Below are positions 1 through 13,156 of a stretch of DNA of 64,000 bases, one piece after another. This DNA comes from Paragordius varius (taxonomy: Eukaryota > Nematomorpha), in the NCBI GenBank assembly GCA_964247055.1, contig OZ176050.1, forward strand, positions 12,028,001-12,092,000. The letters are read 5' to 3'. Numbering within the stretch: position 1 is the stretch's first letter; the number at the start of each line of letters is the position of its first letter. The notes beneath the pieces are model-generated. The model searched no databases. It had not been told where the DNA came from and worked only from the letters and a program-made list of their open reading frames with translations. A program made the position numbers and the translations under genes.

Positions 1-3000
1 TTGCTTTGAAATACGACCCTTTGTCCCAAAACATGATATGGTCTGACAATGGCCATCACAATTTGCAGTATAGATCCCTATCCCATTTTATCAAGCATGG
101 TCAACTAGAAAAAGAGTTTGATTCATACGCTGGGAAAAAAATGGTTCATGGCAAAATCTTGCGATACCTCAGTTCACCAAGTTGGTTATTAATTAAATAA
201 TAATTATAGTAAAAATTGAAATTATACAAAAAAAACGTAAAAAAATAAAAACATTTTTTTTCCCTATTTTTAATTTTAACTCACTGTTTTTAACTACAAA
301 GTATAAAATAGAGAGATGGGAATCGGTACACAATTAGTTATATATATTTTACAGTAACTAAATGGTTTACAAGGAAAAATAAGGTTTAAAAATAGTATGA
401 GTGTCTTTTGGAATAAAAAAATTGGTATTTATATTTTTACGTTTTGTCCGTATAATTTCAATTTTTACTCTATAATTTTCTTGGATGATAAGATAAAAAT
501 TTTTAGAAATATAAACCTATTAAATGATTGGCCCTTTTATTTCATTATCTTTTTTTTAGCTTTTCAAAAATTAAAAACGTTGTTATACTGGGAATATATG
601 TTATTTCTGTATTTCAGACGGTTTTACTGATGGTATTGCTATTGAACCTATACGCCGACTATTATACTACACTGACAGCTATGAAAATTACATTGGGGTT
701 TATGATTTAGAAGCTGCATACAATAAACGTCTACTTGAAGGATTAAGTCGCCCAAGAAGCATAACATTAGATAGGATTCATGGGTACTATATTATAAAAT
801 ACAAATAATGATTTGAAAATATATGATGAGTTTTAAAAATCAGAAAAAATTAAGTCCTAAACTTAAATTTTAACAGTATAGTCATTTTTGTTGAACGAAG
901 ATATATTTTGATTGCATAAATCAGCAATTTACAAAATATTTCCGCTATAACCCACATCATATTATTATTCAAAATTTTGAATCAAAATTAAAAGGTTCTT
1001 ATGTTGATGTTCTTTATGTTTATTCACCCTAGATTGATATTTTGGACAGAATGGGGTGACAAAGGAAGAATCGCATCTGCCACAATGGCTGGAACCGATG
1101 TACGAAATTTAGTCTCCAAACCGTCACGTAATCTACAATGGCCCAATGCTATCGTTTGTGATCCTAAAAGTATAGATTTTTATTACATTTTTTCTATAAA
1201 ATAATGGCTTACCTTTTTTATGGAGCGGAAATTTATAAAAAATTTGCATACATTCTTTAAAGTCATTTGATTAGGATCCGTAATATTTGTCTTGTGTGTT
1301 TACAATTTCAATTTTTACTGTAAATGTTAACGTTATCTTATTTGCATATTAAAGGAAAACATGTGTTCTGGATCGATGCTGGTTTGGGAAAACTTTTTCA
1401 AGCCAGTTACTTGGGTCATATTCTGAACGAATATAGTGTTGGAAAACATCCTTTTTCCATGGCTTTCGATTCCACCAATATATATTGGTCAGATTGGGCA
1501 ACTGATACCATTCGATCGTTAGCTATTACCAACCAAACTTCTGTAAATTTAATTTTTTTGTTGATTAAATTATTGGGTACAAAATAAGGCTTACATTATG
1601 ATGTGATGTTTTTTGTTTTCTATCAAATCATTTAAAAATTATTAAATATTTAATATATATTATATAATCATAATTGCCATTACAATTTTTTACCTTTAAA
1701 TGGTTGACATAAATTGTTTCCTTCTAAGCAAAATGAATATTTAGCACTTATATAATTCATGTTGTCACATAATAAAGAGTTATCCCAAAGATATAACGGA
1801 TCCCGTATTTGGACGTATGTTAGGCCTGGACATCTTCGAAAAAGAAAAATGGGACTCGGAATTCGCTCTGATAAAGAATTTGACTGTTTTAGATTCAAAG
1901 GATCAACTTAGTGATGGTTGTTTTACCCATGAAATTAGTTTGGAAAAGGAGATAAAAACTAGCAAGAGTGGAAATTCGCTTAGTTCCCTAGTAGGGGACG
2001 ATGGTAAGAAAAATGACATTCCATTATGGCATTCTAATGGCGGTTGTTCGCAATTTTGCTTTCCCCTCCCTGACAAAAAAAGGGCGTGTGCCTGCAACGA
2101 GGGTGAAACCTTGGGAGAAGATGGTAATTTTTATAAATTAAAAAATTTTAATACGAGGGAATTCAGCTTTGATAAAGCTAACAGAAAAACATATTTTACA
2201 TATGTCAAAGATTATTGAGTAAAAGTTTTAAATAATGTAATTTTAAATGCGGCACAATAGTTAAAACAAAAAGTTTGTATCTTCGGTATTTTTAATTAAT
2301 TTATCTCGTTTATTTTATTAAGGAATCGTAAATGGATTTAAATAAATTTTTTAATAAACATAACAACATGGTACCAATATTTTTGATTTACAATTGTCGA
2401 TTACACTGGACAACAAATTTTTCTACCACTCGAGTTTTTTGCATTTTCTGATAAGTATCAATTTAACAGTATATCTGAAATAAAAATTATAACGCCTTAT
2501 AAGAATTTTGTATAATTTGATTTTTTTTGGATTATGCGCCCTCTTTATCAAAATTTTACTAAAAAATGTTTTCCTTTGAAATACACAAGTAATGCCTATT
2601 TGTAATATATCATTCGAAAGAGTAATAAAAACTCTATAAAATGCATACTAAGTATTACATTGACAGTTAATATTGGACACAAAGATCGACAAACGCGCGA
2701 AGCGAGAGCACTTTTTTTAATTAAAATATTTTCAAAACTAATGGATGAAAATAGCTCAAATTTTGTTTAGATGGTGATGAATGTCCAAAAAAGATAACAT
2801 AAGAAAGTTTTTTTGATTAAAACATTTTTTTATTGCTTTTATGTCACTTAAAACAGCCATTTTTAAGTTTTTTGTTTTTTTGAAAATTACCTTCCCATCA
2901 ATATTAATTTATTTTCTTTACGAGGCTGATAATTTTGAAATTTTAAAGATAAAAACAAAGCTTAAGGTATTTTCGATCTTTTATAGCATGTAATAAATTT

Positions 3001-6000
3001 ACAGTTATAACTATGCATTTTAGTATCCACTAGGTAAAATATTTATGATAATAATAATTTTTATTAAAAAAACCAAAAGCTTTTTCAAACATTTTTTTTA
3101 AATTAAATACTAATATAACCCTAATAATATTAAAATAATTTATATGATTTTCAAATTAGTTTGTCTGAGAAAATTTTTGACTTATTTAAGGATTGAAGAT
3201 TTTGACCATTTTAACCCAAATAACTTTTACATCCGAATGATTTAAATGACTTACTACCATTAAAAGATACAGTTTTTTGCGCTCTTTCGAATGATATAAA
3301 ATACATGGCTTCATATCTATAATTTTCAAAATTTCGAGTTTAATGTTAAATCGGGGCCAAAAATTATCGATAAACTCTGATTTAAAAAAATTCTTGGGTG
3401 TTCGACCAATTTTCTTTTCAGATATACTAATTATGTACTTTAATGAAATAATTAAATTTACAAGAATGGCAGTTACAAAAAGTCAAAATTTGTTGCTAGT
3501 GTTATATTATACATTTTGATATATTAAAAGGCAAAATCCCTTATTTTATATGCTTTTCCTTAGGTCTCACATGCTACATAAACGGTATACCATCCCCACG
3601 AAATAATTTAAGACGAAAAAATTTGTCCCTTTATCTCCGACCTGATTCAAACACAAATGGAGCGACAGATTTTAAGTATCGGACAGATGTCAACGATATT
3701 TTATCGATTGAATGTCCCTTATTGAGTACACCACCTTTTGCTAAGCTTGTGGCATATGATACAAACATTAAAGGGTTTAATCTTCATGATAGAGCCATCG
3801 TAGAACACAAATGTGATGACGGATTCAATCAAACCGGGGGCAATGATAGGCGGGTATGTTCCTTTAACTCAGCTTACACGGGCGTGACTTGGAGTGGTAA
3901 ACCCCTAATATGTTCCCGTAAGTCAATTAATATATCTACAAGCCTTCTAAAAATGTTTCTAATTCAAACATTTTACCGTTATATAACATTTTTTCGTTTT
4001 ATTTATTAGCTATAATCTGTCCGACTTTCTCGATTCCTAATACTGTGGTCAATATATCTTGTTCTGAAATGGGATATGGTAAAGAATGTTCGCTAGATTG
4101 CATAAATGGTACTAAATACATTTCGGGTGACAAGATTCGCACTTGTCAATTGGATGGTCAGTGGTCAGGGTCACTCTTGGTTTGCGAAGGTAAAATTTTA
4201 AATTAATTACTTAAATTCTAAGCATGATATACCATGTAACCTTACATTCACCCTTAATCAATTCAAACTCATTTTTAAACTAAATTCACCCAAAAAATTA
4301 AAAAAATGTGCTTTTAGGCTAATTTAACTCATTTATATATACATATATTATATAGGGATAAAGATTCCATGCAAATTACCTAACTTTAATAATCACAATA
4401 TAATTTCGCAAAATTGTACCTCGAATGGTCTGTTGAATTCAAATAGCGTTTGTCATTTAACTTGTAAGCCTAAAGAAGTCTTTCAAACCTTTCATCGCAT
4501 CAATGGTTCCAACAAAATTGTTTGCAATGCAAATGGTACGCTAAGCGATGATCCACTTTTGTGCACAAGTAATTTTATAACAGTATATCTATAAAAGTAT
4601 GTTCCTAGTTTTCATTAAATAATACTAAGTTGCACTAGTAAAGAGCACACCTTGATTCAACTTTTTTTCTTTCGTTTGAGCCAGGAATGTCCAACACAAA
4701 TGGTTTAGCAGACCGCATTTTTGGATCAAAATATCCGTCGGGCCGCATTCAAAAAATATATGGGCATTGACTAATAATTTATTAGATTTCATACTCTAGA
4801 ATTTAAAACTACTTATTATTTTAACAATTTCTGCTGGTTCAGTGCGGAAATTCGAAAAAATTTATTCATAAAATTTGTTTGTGAAAATTAATTTTACTAA
4901 TTTCGTAAAATTTTTCATTTGAAACTTCTCGCGGGTTGCATATTTATTTGGGTCGCATATTCCCCGCGGGCCGCCCTCACCCCTGATTTAAGCCAACAAA
5001 ACTTCCCTTTACTAAAATTCTATGTAGCAATTTAATTATATATATTAGAATTTTTCTTAACTCATTATAAATATATATTTTATACAAAAAAATATTTATA
5101 ACATTATCAAAAAATATTTATTTCTCTAGGCATACCCCATTGTGAAGATCCCTTAAAATCAGTCTTCGCCCCTCCTATGCGCTATAAAACTGTTGATTGC
5201 AACCCAGAATACCTAAATGGGAGTAACTGTCGTTTAGAGTGCGCTGATGGTTTCAACTATTTAAGCGGAAGTTATGATCATACATGCCACGTTCAAACAG
5301 ATAAAAATAATGTCCTTAAAGGAAAATGGATTGGATCAAAATTATTTTGCACTGGTTTTTATTAATTTAAATTTTTATTATTGATAACACATATCATAAA
5401 AATTATCTTTTAAAAATTAAAATATTTTTCTATGTAGAATGTTCGTCAATGGGCAATGAATTAAAAGAACGAAATTTGAAAGCAATGTGCACTGAAGAGC
5501 TTATTCACCTTAACTCAACAAATTCACAGCCATCTGATCTGAAATCTCAAACAGTATGTGACATTCAATGTCAGAATCCGGAGTACGTCAATGTACTAGC
5601 TTTTAAAGGTGGCGAATTCATTGATAAAAACAATAGGTCAAGTTCTGCTAAAATTGCATGTCAAAAGTTAGTAATTTCTGAAGGAAATACTTCAAAACTA
5701 TCAGTTAATGAATCAAATAACCATAAGATCTCAAACTTTAAAGAGACACAGTTCAATTGGATAAACCTGAATACAAATGCAACCCTTAATACGGAATTCG
5801 ACTACCCCCAGTGTGGAAGTAAAACTTAGCATATAAATAAATTGTCTAGTTATGACTGGTTATGGATGCATTCATGATTATTATAAAAACTTCTAAATAT
5901 ATTTTTAGCTCGTGATTAAATATGTAAAATATTAATATAACAATTAATATACAGTTTTAAAGTTTTATCGAAAATTTTATTAATTGCTATTTTATATTTT

Positions 6001-8755
6001 GACATTTTAACTTAATTTGATCAGATTAAATTATGTTTGTTATTACGATATATATCGATTTGATAATGGCTGATAATAGCCATCTTTGGTGAAATCGCCT
6101 TTAATTTTTTGACCGCTCCTCATCCATCCCTATACAATGTCTATTTTTCAAATAGAATTCATAAATTTTTTGCTGGTTTAGAAATTTTTCAAACACAAAC
6201 ATTTTTGCTTACAATTCCATTCGACACTGAGCCTCGTGATGACAAATTTTTGGGAAACCCCATAAATTGTGGCCTAATTGGAAAATCGTTATACCAATAT
6301 ATCATTGAAAAGCTACCCAATACAATCCCTAAAACAATTACAAACAGACCAATGGAAGTAACTTTTTGCGATGAGCACGAAATGAAGTTTTCATCCGGAA
6401 TACACTGTAAATGGGTAACTAAATTGAATGATACCCAGTGTGTGATTAACAAGAACAATGCGAAAAATCAAAATCATTTAAATGCTGGTCCGCACATATT
6501 GATCATTATTCAAAGGTATGTGTTTTAATTTTCCCAGGAAAGATTAGAAAAAGAAAAATAAATTAAATTATGTATTAATAAAATAGATCAATTTTAAATT
6601 TTATTTTTTCAGAATCTTTTAAATGGATTTAAGGATGATGATAATAATGAACGATTTTAAAAATTAATGTAATGTAATTTAAACGTTAGATCCAAAGATG
6701 ATTCTGATAAATCGCCAGAATCACTAACCATGGATTTGCTAAGGATCTCACCGTGGATTCAGGAAAATAAAATACGAGACAAAGCATTTAATCTAACTCT
6801 GAATGCCAGCCATCTCCATAAGGCAAACTTGGTTAAAGTATGTCCGTTAGGAACAATACCTATTCCTGATTCCAATTGTGGTACTTTTTTTGTTGTTTTG
6901 TTGCAAAATATTTTTAGGGTATTAAATTTGAGAATTATAAATTAAATTTTCACATATATTTTTAAGTCCAATGCCCAAAAGGAACCTTTCACAACGCAAA
7001 ACTTGATAGTTGCGATTTATGTCAAATTGGATATTATCAAGATAATCCTGGCACTGATGCATGCTTCAAATGTCCACCTAAAACATCTACAAAACATATG
7101 GGTTCAACCCAAGTCTTACAATGCTTGAAAGGAACATTCATAGCGAAAAGTATAAAACGATTATTAGTTTTAAAAAATTTTTTATTGTCAATTGTTTTAC
7201 CTTAAATGTTATCGTGATAGAAGGACTCAAATACTCACAAATTGCCTTGTTAATCGCGATAATTCTACTCATTTTAACTATCATGCTGGGAGCTGTTATG
7301 TTCTGTCTCCGCAAGTATGTGCTTATTATTTTTACATTTTTCATAAAAAAATTAAAATTTCTTATTTCGAAAAAGATTTTGAAAAGTTTTTTTCCTATGC
7401 GTATTTAAAACTTTAATACAAGTAAAATTTATATCAAAATATTCAACGATTCACGATTAAAATCAAATTGAATGATTTTATAAAAATATAGGATTAAAAA
7501 CTAGGTTGAAATAAATGCAGTCCTAAAACGGGTTTACATTGATTTGATGGTTATTAACTCTCATTAGTAAGTAATGTTAGACATCGCACTGATAAAATTA
7601 AAATCTAGTTATAAGGCCTCTTTGGTTTCAATAACTGGTTTAATTTGTAAAATGTAAAATATAATGAAAATTTTAGAAAAATATAAGAAATCTAGTATTT
7701 AATTTGTTGGATCAACGAAAATCTTGGTAAATTGTTATTTGGAAGGTGGTGGTACATTGGTTATCCTGGATTCTATGTTTTGCGTATGAGTAAAAAGTTT
7801 GAAATTAGAAACTGCAGAGTTTTTTGTCATAACTGGGGCAGGCAAGTGTTAATGCTTTCATGGGTCCTTAATACAATTTTATCTTACCTTCTATAACTGT
7901 ATATAAATTTGGTCATTTAAAATATAATTTTGACTCATAGCAAATTACTTATGACCTTAGTTTTTCGATGGGAGAATAAATTTAAATATAAAGGGTTTTT
8001 TATATCTAAGAGGCGGTTTAACAGCGGTTGGAAATGGACCTCAAAATTCTCGATTTAGGACGAATATATTTTTTAATGGATTTATACAAAAGCTTTTAAA
8101 AGGAGTGTTATGTATTGATCGCATATTTTATTGGAACTAATTTAAAGTGTCATAACTTAAAATTATTATATATATTCGTAAACATTAATATTGCTTAAAA
8201 TAAAAATCTTGATGTAGCGCGTCAGAATGCCAAATTTTTAAAAGATTTGAATTATCGCTTAGAAAGGTCGAAAAAAATTAACCGTAACGGGGGCGGTTTT
8301 TAAAATTTCAACGAGACAGAATTAGAACTTCGGAGTCAGAAGCAGAATAGTTTTGTCAGAAAAATAGAGCACTGTTTTATGCTCAAAACTCAGTAACAAA
8401 TTATGGTTTCGATGGTTACGGTTTCAAACTTTATTATATTAGGTAAATAAAGTGTTACTAATTTAATGTATTATATGTCTTTTTTATGTAGAATTCCAAA
8501 GTCATATATCAAATCAATTTTTTCCATTAGATAAAATTTGATTTTGATTTAAACAATAACTTCGGCAAATTTCACACCAGATGTAACATTTATATTTGCT
8601 TTAGAAAACCCAGAGTCATTTATCGAATCGCTGAAAAATTCCGTAAAGCCAATATCTATGGGTCATCGAATTCTTCAAACAACAGTAATACTGATACAAG
8701 ACCATATGCAGAAACGAATGAAATGACTCATGTACCATATGGAAACTTTGCATAA
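1..8755 (+). CDS. LDL-receptor YWTD / EGF / sushi single-pass membrane receptor (5' end outside window)
   Basis: Fifteen exons fit with matching phases: 1-180, 618-783, 1033-1169, 1355-1542, 1778-2123, 3564-3917, 4010-4189, 4356-4568, 5130-5354, 5438-5818, 6080-6515, 6690-6880, 6967-7149, 7221-7314 and 8605-8755, giving at least 1140 residues. Order of parts: LDL-receptor class B (YWTD) blades (WSDNG, YYTDS, FWTEWGDKGRI, IYWSDWATDTIRS); an LRP-type EGF module (NGGCSQFCFPLP, then ACACNEG) in the 1778-2123 exon; sushi/CCP modules one per exon from 3564 to 5818, the fifth atypical; an unassigned membrane-proximal region (6080-6880); a GCC2/GCC3-like cysteine-rich module (6967-7149); a transmembrane helix (7221-7314); a Ser/Asn-rich tail ending EMTHVPYGNFA. 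Such proteins are plasma-membrane receptors or adhesion molecules; ligand unknown. Signal peptide and upstream domains lie before base 1. The 53989-63910 gene is its paralogue. I do not know a named orthologue. Confidence 0.85.
209..468. mobile_element. MITE family 1 copy (about 260 bp, terminal inverted repeats)
   Basis: The left end (GTAAAAATTGAAATTATAC) and the right end (GTATAATTTCAATTTTTAC) are inverted repeats that continue inward as an imperfect AACGTAAAAA / TTTTTACGTT pairing. It lies in the first intron of the receptor gene. Related copies with the core GAAATTATACGGAC lie at 41566-41827 and 46532-46800, with partial matches near 59480-59660 and 62340-62460. No coding capacity is seen; a non-autonomous DNA transposon is the simplest reading. 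Confidence 0.7.
2124..3563 (+). other. 1.4 kb intron of the receptor gene, no recognised content
   Basis: This stretch lies between two well-supported exons of matching phase. It is AT-rich with one GC-richer island near 2690 (ACGCGCGAAGCGAGAG). I recognise no gene, RNA or repeat with clear ends in it. Confidence 0.6.
4682..4985. mobile_element. Non-autonomous hAT-type element (304 bp) in a receptor-gene intron
   Basis: It begins CAGGAATGTCCAAC and ends with the reverse complement of CAGGGGTGAGGGCGGC, resembling the CAGGGGTGTCCAA-type ends of animal hAT elements, with GC-rich subterminal patches unlike the surrounding intron. The flanking 8-mers GTTTGAGC and ATTTAAGC match at six of eight positions, as expected for a decayed hAT target-site duplication. 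There is no transposase. It interrupts the intron between the third and fourth sushi exons and breaks no coding sequence. Confidence 0.7.
7315..8604 (+). other. 1.29 kb intron between transmembrane and tail exons
   Basis: The transmembrane exon ends in phase 2 and the tail exon supplies one base, so splicing is consistent. The intron is AT-rich, with one G-rich run near 8287 (ACGGGGGCGG). No repeat with clear ends and no gene were recognised. Confidence 0.6.
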
Positions 8756-9311
8756 ACAACTGCCAACCAAACCAAAAATCCTTACTTAAGATAAAAAAAA
8801 CTGTCAGGACAATATTTTCTTTATATCATGTTTTTTGATTGAATTTCACAAAACATTGCTCAATTGATATACATACTACACCCGGTGCTAATTATAAAAC
8901 ATTTTTTTCTTTGTAAATATATTAAAATGTTTTACAACTAATATATTTTATGCAAAAGAAACTGATACATTTATGCCTCTGTAATTATATGTCTGCCAAC
9001 ACAATTCGCATCCCTTTTGCAGATATATCGACAATTCTGACCAAAAATTTATACAATTTTTATGCAAAAATTATATAACCAATTACCAATATGCAATAAA
9101 TGAACCTTAATCACTACATCTTACATCTATATTTTGAGGCTTGCTAAATATAAAGTTAATGTATTGGAGTTTAATTACGTGACTATTGGATAAGAATAGA
9201 TAACCTTGATTAAGAGTTAACTGAAGACTGCTTTATAGTTTTTGATGTTTTTTAGCCAATTCGTAAAAAACCTTTGAACTTCAGAAGCCATCGAACTTTG
9301 TAAAAATAAAA
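8756..9311. other. Intergenic stretch, nothing recognised
   Basis: About 550 AT-rich bases between the tail exon of the large receptor and the next gene. It presumably holds the receptor's 3' UTR and polyadenylation site plus the promoter of the next gene; no repeat or ORF of note. Confidence 0.5.
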
Positions 9312-9320
9312 TATATAAGG
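9312..9320 (+). promoter_or_regulatory. Putative TATA box of the first receptor-ectodomain gene
   Basis: TATATAAGG lies about 40 bases before the initiator ATG at 9361. In an AT-rich region chance matches are common; position and the GG following the TATA element make it a reasonable core promoter. If used, the 5' UTR would be only about 10-20 nt. Confidence 0.35.
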
Positions 9321-9360
9321 CAATCAAATTATCATAAAATTCATTATCTGGAAATTTTGT

Positions 9361-11014
9361 ATGAACCCACCGATGAGAAGATTTCAGATTATTTTAAGCG
9401 TTTTGATTTCGTTATGCCTTTTTGTAGCACACAAATGCCAAGAACAAAATCTTGATTCAGAAAACAGTATAATTATAATCAAAATAACGTATTACCTTGA
9501 ATTTTATATTACGAAATTATTCCACCATTTTTCGATTAATATTATTTTATTGGTTTGTAAATCACTAAGTTTTCTTAAACTTTTCGTCAAAGATAAATGT
9601 GAGCCAGTTGTATAATGTTTTGTTTCGCAGGTGTATATATTATTAAACAGATCGAAAATATTTTAAATGACCATATATTATCTCTAAGGTTTATCGTGCT
9701 ATTGTAACCCGTGCAACGACCCTTACAACTCCTGTCAAACCAGTTTAAGCAATGGATCATGCTTTAAAACAACAACACTTTACGGAATATTTTATGGGTA
9801 TATATATAATAATCTAGTTAAAGTATTTTCATTTAGTTTCTGATTTATGGGAACAGTATCCGATTTCATGCATTTTATGAGATTTAGGGTTTCTTTCCCA
9901 AATCTTAATTTAGTAGCAAATCCAAAAAATATTTTAGCATGCCATCATAATTTTAGGTGTCAAGATAATCGATTGTCATGCACCAATAATATGCAAAACA
10001 CAGGCCGTCACAAAACAAGGTCAACCGTTGAAGTCGAGTGCTGTTCTGATCATCATTGGTGTTTCAGCGATTTAACGATATATTCTCCCAATACTCTCGG
10101 TAAAAATAAGAAATCTGTAAAACATTTTTCAACACACAATAAACAATGCCTGGTTATTTAACCAAATAAATTAGTCAACATTGTATAAATATGTGATGTT
10201 GTCTTTTGTCGGATTTAAAAGATGTATTAATCGAATTTATTGTCTCTTTCACTCAATATCTACATAAGTCAGATATCAATAATTTTCATTATTTTTAACG
10301 AAAACTAGGTATCCTCAAATCTATTTCAATTTTGGTTGGGCATCTTGTTAATTTTGGTAATCTAATTTTGCATGTAATTAAAATTTACCCCCCATTTTAT
10401 AGATGATATGTTGCGGCCCACTGTGAAACGATATCATATGCTGAATAATTCTACAATACTTAAGCTGTTTGTGTCGAATCATATAAAAGGTCAATTTGTT
10501 GTAGAGTGGACAGATCCGTCAAATTCTATACTAATCCCTGAAAAAATTATTGTATATAATATTTTTCATTCTAATCCATAACTTTTATACTTTGTCACCA
10601 CAATTTTATATATTATAATAATAGCGAAACGGACAAACAAATATACCAATGAAAAATGTATTATTTAAACTCAAAATCATTCCAATGATCGGTGCTGTTA
10701 GATATCCAAATTTTGCCTATCAAAAACATTATGCATTTCTCACAGGTATAAGATTTACGATTTAAAATAATTGTTGTAACGTTCTCAATCAATAAAAATT
10801 CAACAAGTGTTTTTTAAGATTTTTAGGCTTTTTTTAACAAAAAACATTGGAATAAAAATTCCGTTTAGGGTCTCAGCCACCTTGGTTACCCAAAACTATC
10901 ACAATTAATCCCTCGGCCAACACTTTGATTACGTGTAACGCTTGTCGGGGTGCCCAATCATGTACCATGTGCAACAAATATGAAGGAGTCGAAAGAAACA
11001 ATTTGCCATATTGA
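9361..11014 (+). CDS. Secreted activin/BMP-receptor-ectodomain-like protein, copy 1
   Basis: Six exons close in frame: 9361-9466, 9689-9797, 9957-10099, 10403-10551, 10625-10745, 10869-11014 (intron phases 1,2,1,0,1), giving 257 residues. Exon 1 encodes a signal peptide (MNPPMRRF then a leucine/isoleucine-rich core). Exons 2-3 carry a three-finger TGF-beta-superfamily receptor ectodomain: CYCNPC, SNGSCFKT, YGIFYGC, then the ECCSDHHWC signature. The Asn that normally follows the last Cys (the CN box) is Phe here. Exons 4-6 encode about 140 residues I do not recognise, ending with a CNACRGAQSCTMC cysteine cluster. No transmembrane helix, GS box or kinase follows, so a secreted binding or decoy protein is inferred. 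The tandem copy at 17925-22118 shares all intron phases. Ligand binding is untested. Confidence 0.8.
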
Positions 11015-11016
11015 TA

Positions 11017-11020
<4 letters not shown>

Positions 11021-11058
<38 letters not shown>
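11021..11058. repeat. (TA)n microsatellite
   Basis: A pure run of about 19 AT dinucleotides begins a few bases after the stop codon of the preceding gene, within its likely 3' UTR. Confidence 0.95.
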
Positions 11059-11061
<3 letters not shown>

Positions 11062-11234
11062 TTGTAATCATTATTTATACAGGTTGAGGGCACAACTTAT
11101 GAGATATTATTATGAATAAATGTGATTTTATTATATGGACAAATGCCATGACGAATCATTATGCCATCTATATATATATATATCAAAATTGGAGACAACT
11201 TTACCTAATTTAGATATGAAATCTATATTATATA

Positions 11235-12120
11235 TAAAATAAAGAATGTTGGTTTTGAGACAATTTTCCGGAAAACTTGAAGGACCATTCAAATTCAAAC
11301 GAAAAAATTTTCATTCATTTATAAAGTCGTCGACTACATTTGAGCCACTTTTTTTAAAAATGTTAAGCCCCATCTTTTTTGACAAAAATTTCCGGAAAAT
11401 GTGAATGTTCAAAATATGTGTTTTATTCTTTACGAATTCGATAAACATGGTTGGTAATTTTTATAATTGAGTTCCTCTTTTTTGCCCCTCCCCTCGTAAA
11501 ATGACATATTTAAAAAAGCCAACCCCAAAATAAGTTTTTGAAGCATGTTTTTGTCCAATTTTTGAGTCTATAACAAATCAATAGTGGTTTTAAGTATTCC
11601 ATGTATAAAGCTAAACATTTAGAGCAGCGCTTTTTATAACTTGGCCGCTGTGTAAAGCTTCTCCAGTCATATACGCCACCATATAAAAACTTACTTTAAT
11701 CTGATATTCTTCTAAGCCGGAGTAAGGGTTCTAACTATTCCCAGGATAAATGCAAAAATTTTGTCCAACACCTTTTGAAACTAATCCCGTTATAAAAGAT
11801 AGGGATTATCACATATAACTATTTCGAGTATATAAATTAAAATTTTTGTCCAGCCCTTTTTAATAAATCTGAAGGCAGGGCACCCCATGTTAAATACGCC
11901 ACTAGAAATAAGGTGAATAAAACCTTTTCTAAGTCATAGGTCAACATGAACTAAAGTTAGATATTTCCAATATAAAAATTTCAGTCTCACCCTTTATAAT
12001 TAATCCCCTAGAGAGCTCCACCCTCTGAAAGCAAAAAGTTTAGTAAAGCGCTTTTTATCGCTTTCGCTTGGATATGGCCTTATACTATGTAAAACACGCC
12101 CAACAAATATCATGTGTGTG
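11235..12120 (+). repeat. Dispersed repeat family A, divergent copy
   Basis: It starts AAAGAATGTTGGTTTTGAGAC followed by TTTTCCGGAAAAC, matching the start of the better-preserved copy at 22285, and continues with degenerate units of about 140-160 bp that share phrases such as ACGCCACCATATA, TATTCCCAGG and GCGCTTTTTAT. No coding potential is seen. Other copies are at 22285-23460 (+), 49150-49520 (-, partial) and 52270-53140 (-). Confidence 0.6.
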
Positions 12121-12684
12121 AACTATTGATAACTAACTTTCTGTTTTTAATGAAAAAAAATATGTTATCACACAGGAGGTTTCTACTAAGTCATAGAGAA
12201 GCGTGGCAGAAGCAAGTCTATGTAATAATAAAAAATTAGAATGCGTTGGGCCATGCAATAATGGCTATTAATAATCCATGTATTCTTTTACGCAGGTCAT
12301 ACTGGAACGTTTCTAATTTCCCTGTAGGCTAAGACTGCCTTGAAATTGGAGAAATTAAAAATTCTTCTGAATACATATAACTGTTAATAATTTATACATG
12401 TAAACTGCGTCCAAAATCGGTGGGCATAAAAATATCTTGATAAAATATATATATTCTGATATTTTGGCTACGGGTTAAAGAAAGTCATTGACATTTTTGT
12501 GGTAACTGCTCCATATCAGAGAATCAAAAAACCAGCGCATCTGTTTTTGTTGAAAGCTAAATGCTTAATTCCATAAAATATCACTGAGATATAACATAAA
12601 CTACATATTAAAAGCAAAACAATATTCTCATGAAATATAATTGTAGATGTGGGCTCCGAAAGTTCCAAATTTGGCCCTTCTAAA

Positions 12685-12760
12685 ATGGACTAGTTCTCTT
12701 AAATAAATGATGGACTAGTTCTCTTAAATAAATGATGGACTAGTTCTCTTAAATAAATGC
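12685..12760 (+). repeat. 25-bp unit tandemly repeated three times
   Basis: The unit TGGACTAGTTCTCTTAAATA plus AATGA occurs three times without visible change, inside the left arm of the foldback element. The right arm has only one diverged equivalent, so the expansion came after the arms diverged. Confidence 0.9.
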
Positions 12761-13156
12761 CAATGCGCGATCTAAAAAAGGGATATTTTGTTTATAAAAT
12801 TTAATTAAAACCAAAATTTTGTTGAAGCTTACTTCATACTATATTAAGCCATGATGGAAACGGTAAAACGCATTAAGATTATATAAAAACACTTCTATAT
12901 AATTTAAGATTCTGAACATTTTTATCACCAAAGAATTTCGATTAAAATATTCGTTCGTCATTAATATTATGTTATATATGATTTGTGTTTGGATACAAAA
13001 AGTGACCCGATTTAAAAACCAAACACAAACCTTAAATAAAATTTTGAGGCGATAGAAATGTTAAGCACCATCGAATTGTATATTAATTTTTTTTATAATA
13101 TTTTAAAGCGTTTTTATACCGTTTCCATCATGCCTCAAAATAGTATGAGGTATGCT

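Noticed and set aside
12685-12760. Three 25-bp direct repeats considered as a CRISPR-like array
   Set aside because: The units are contiguous without spacers, in an animal genome, inside a foldback transposon arm: an ordinary tandem repeat.
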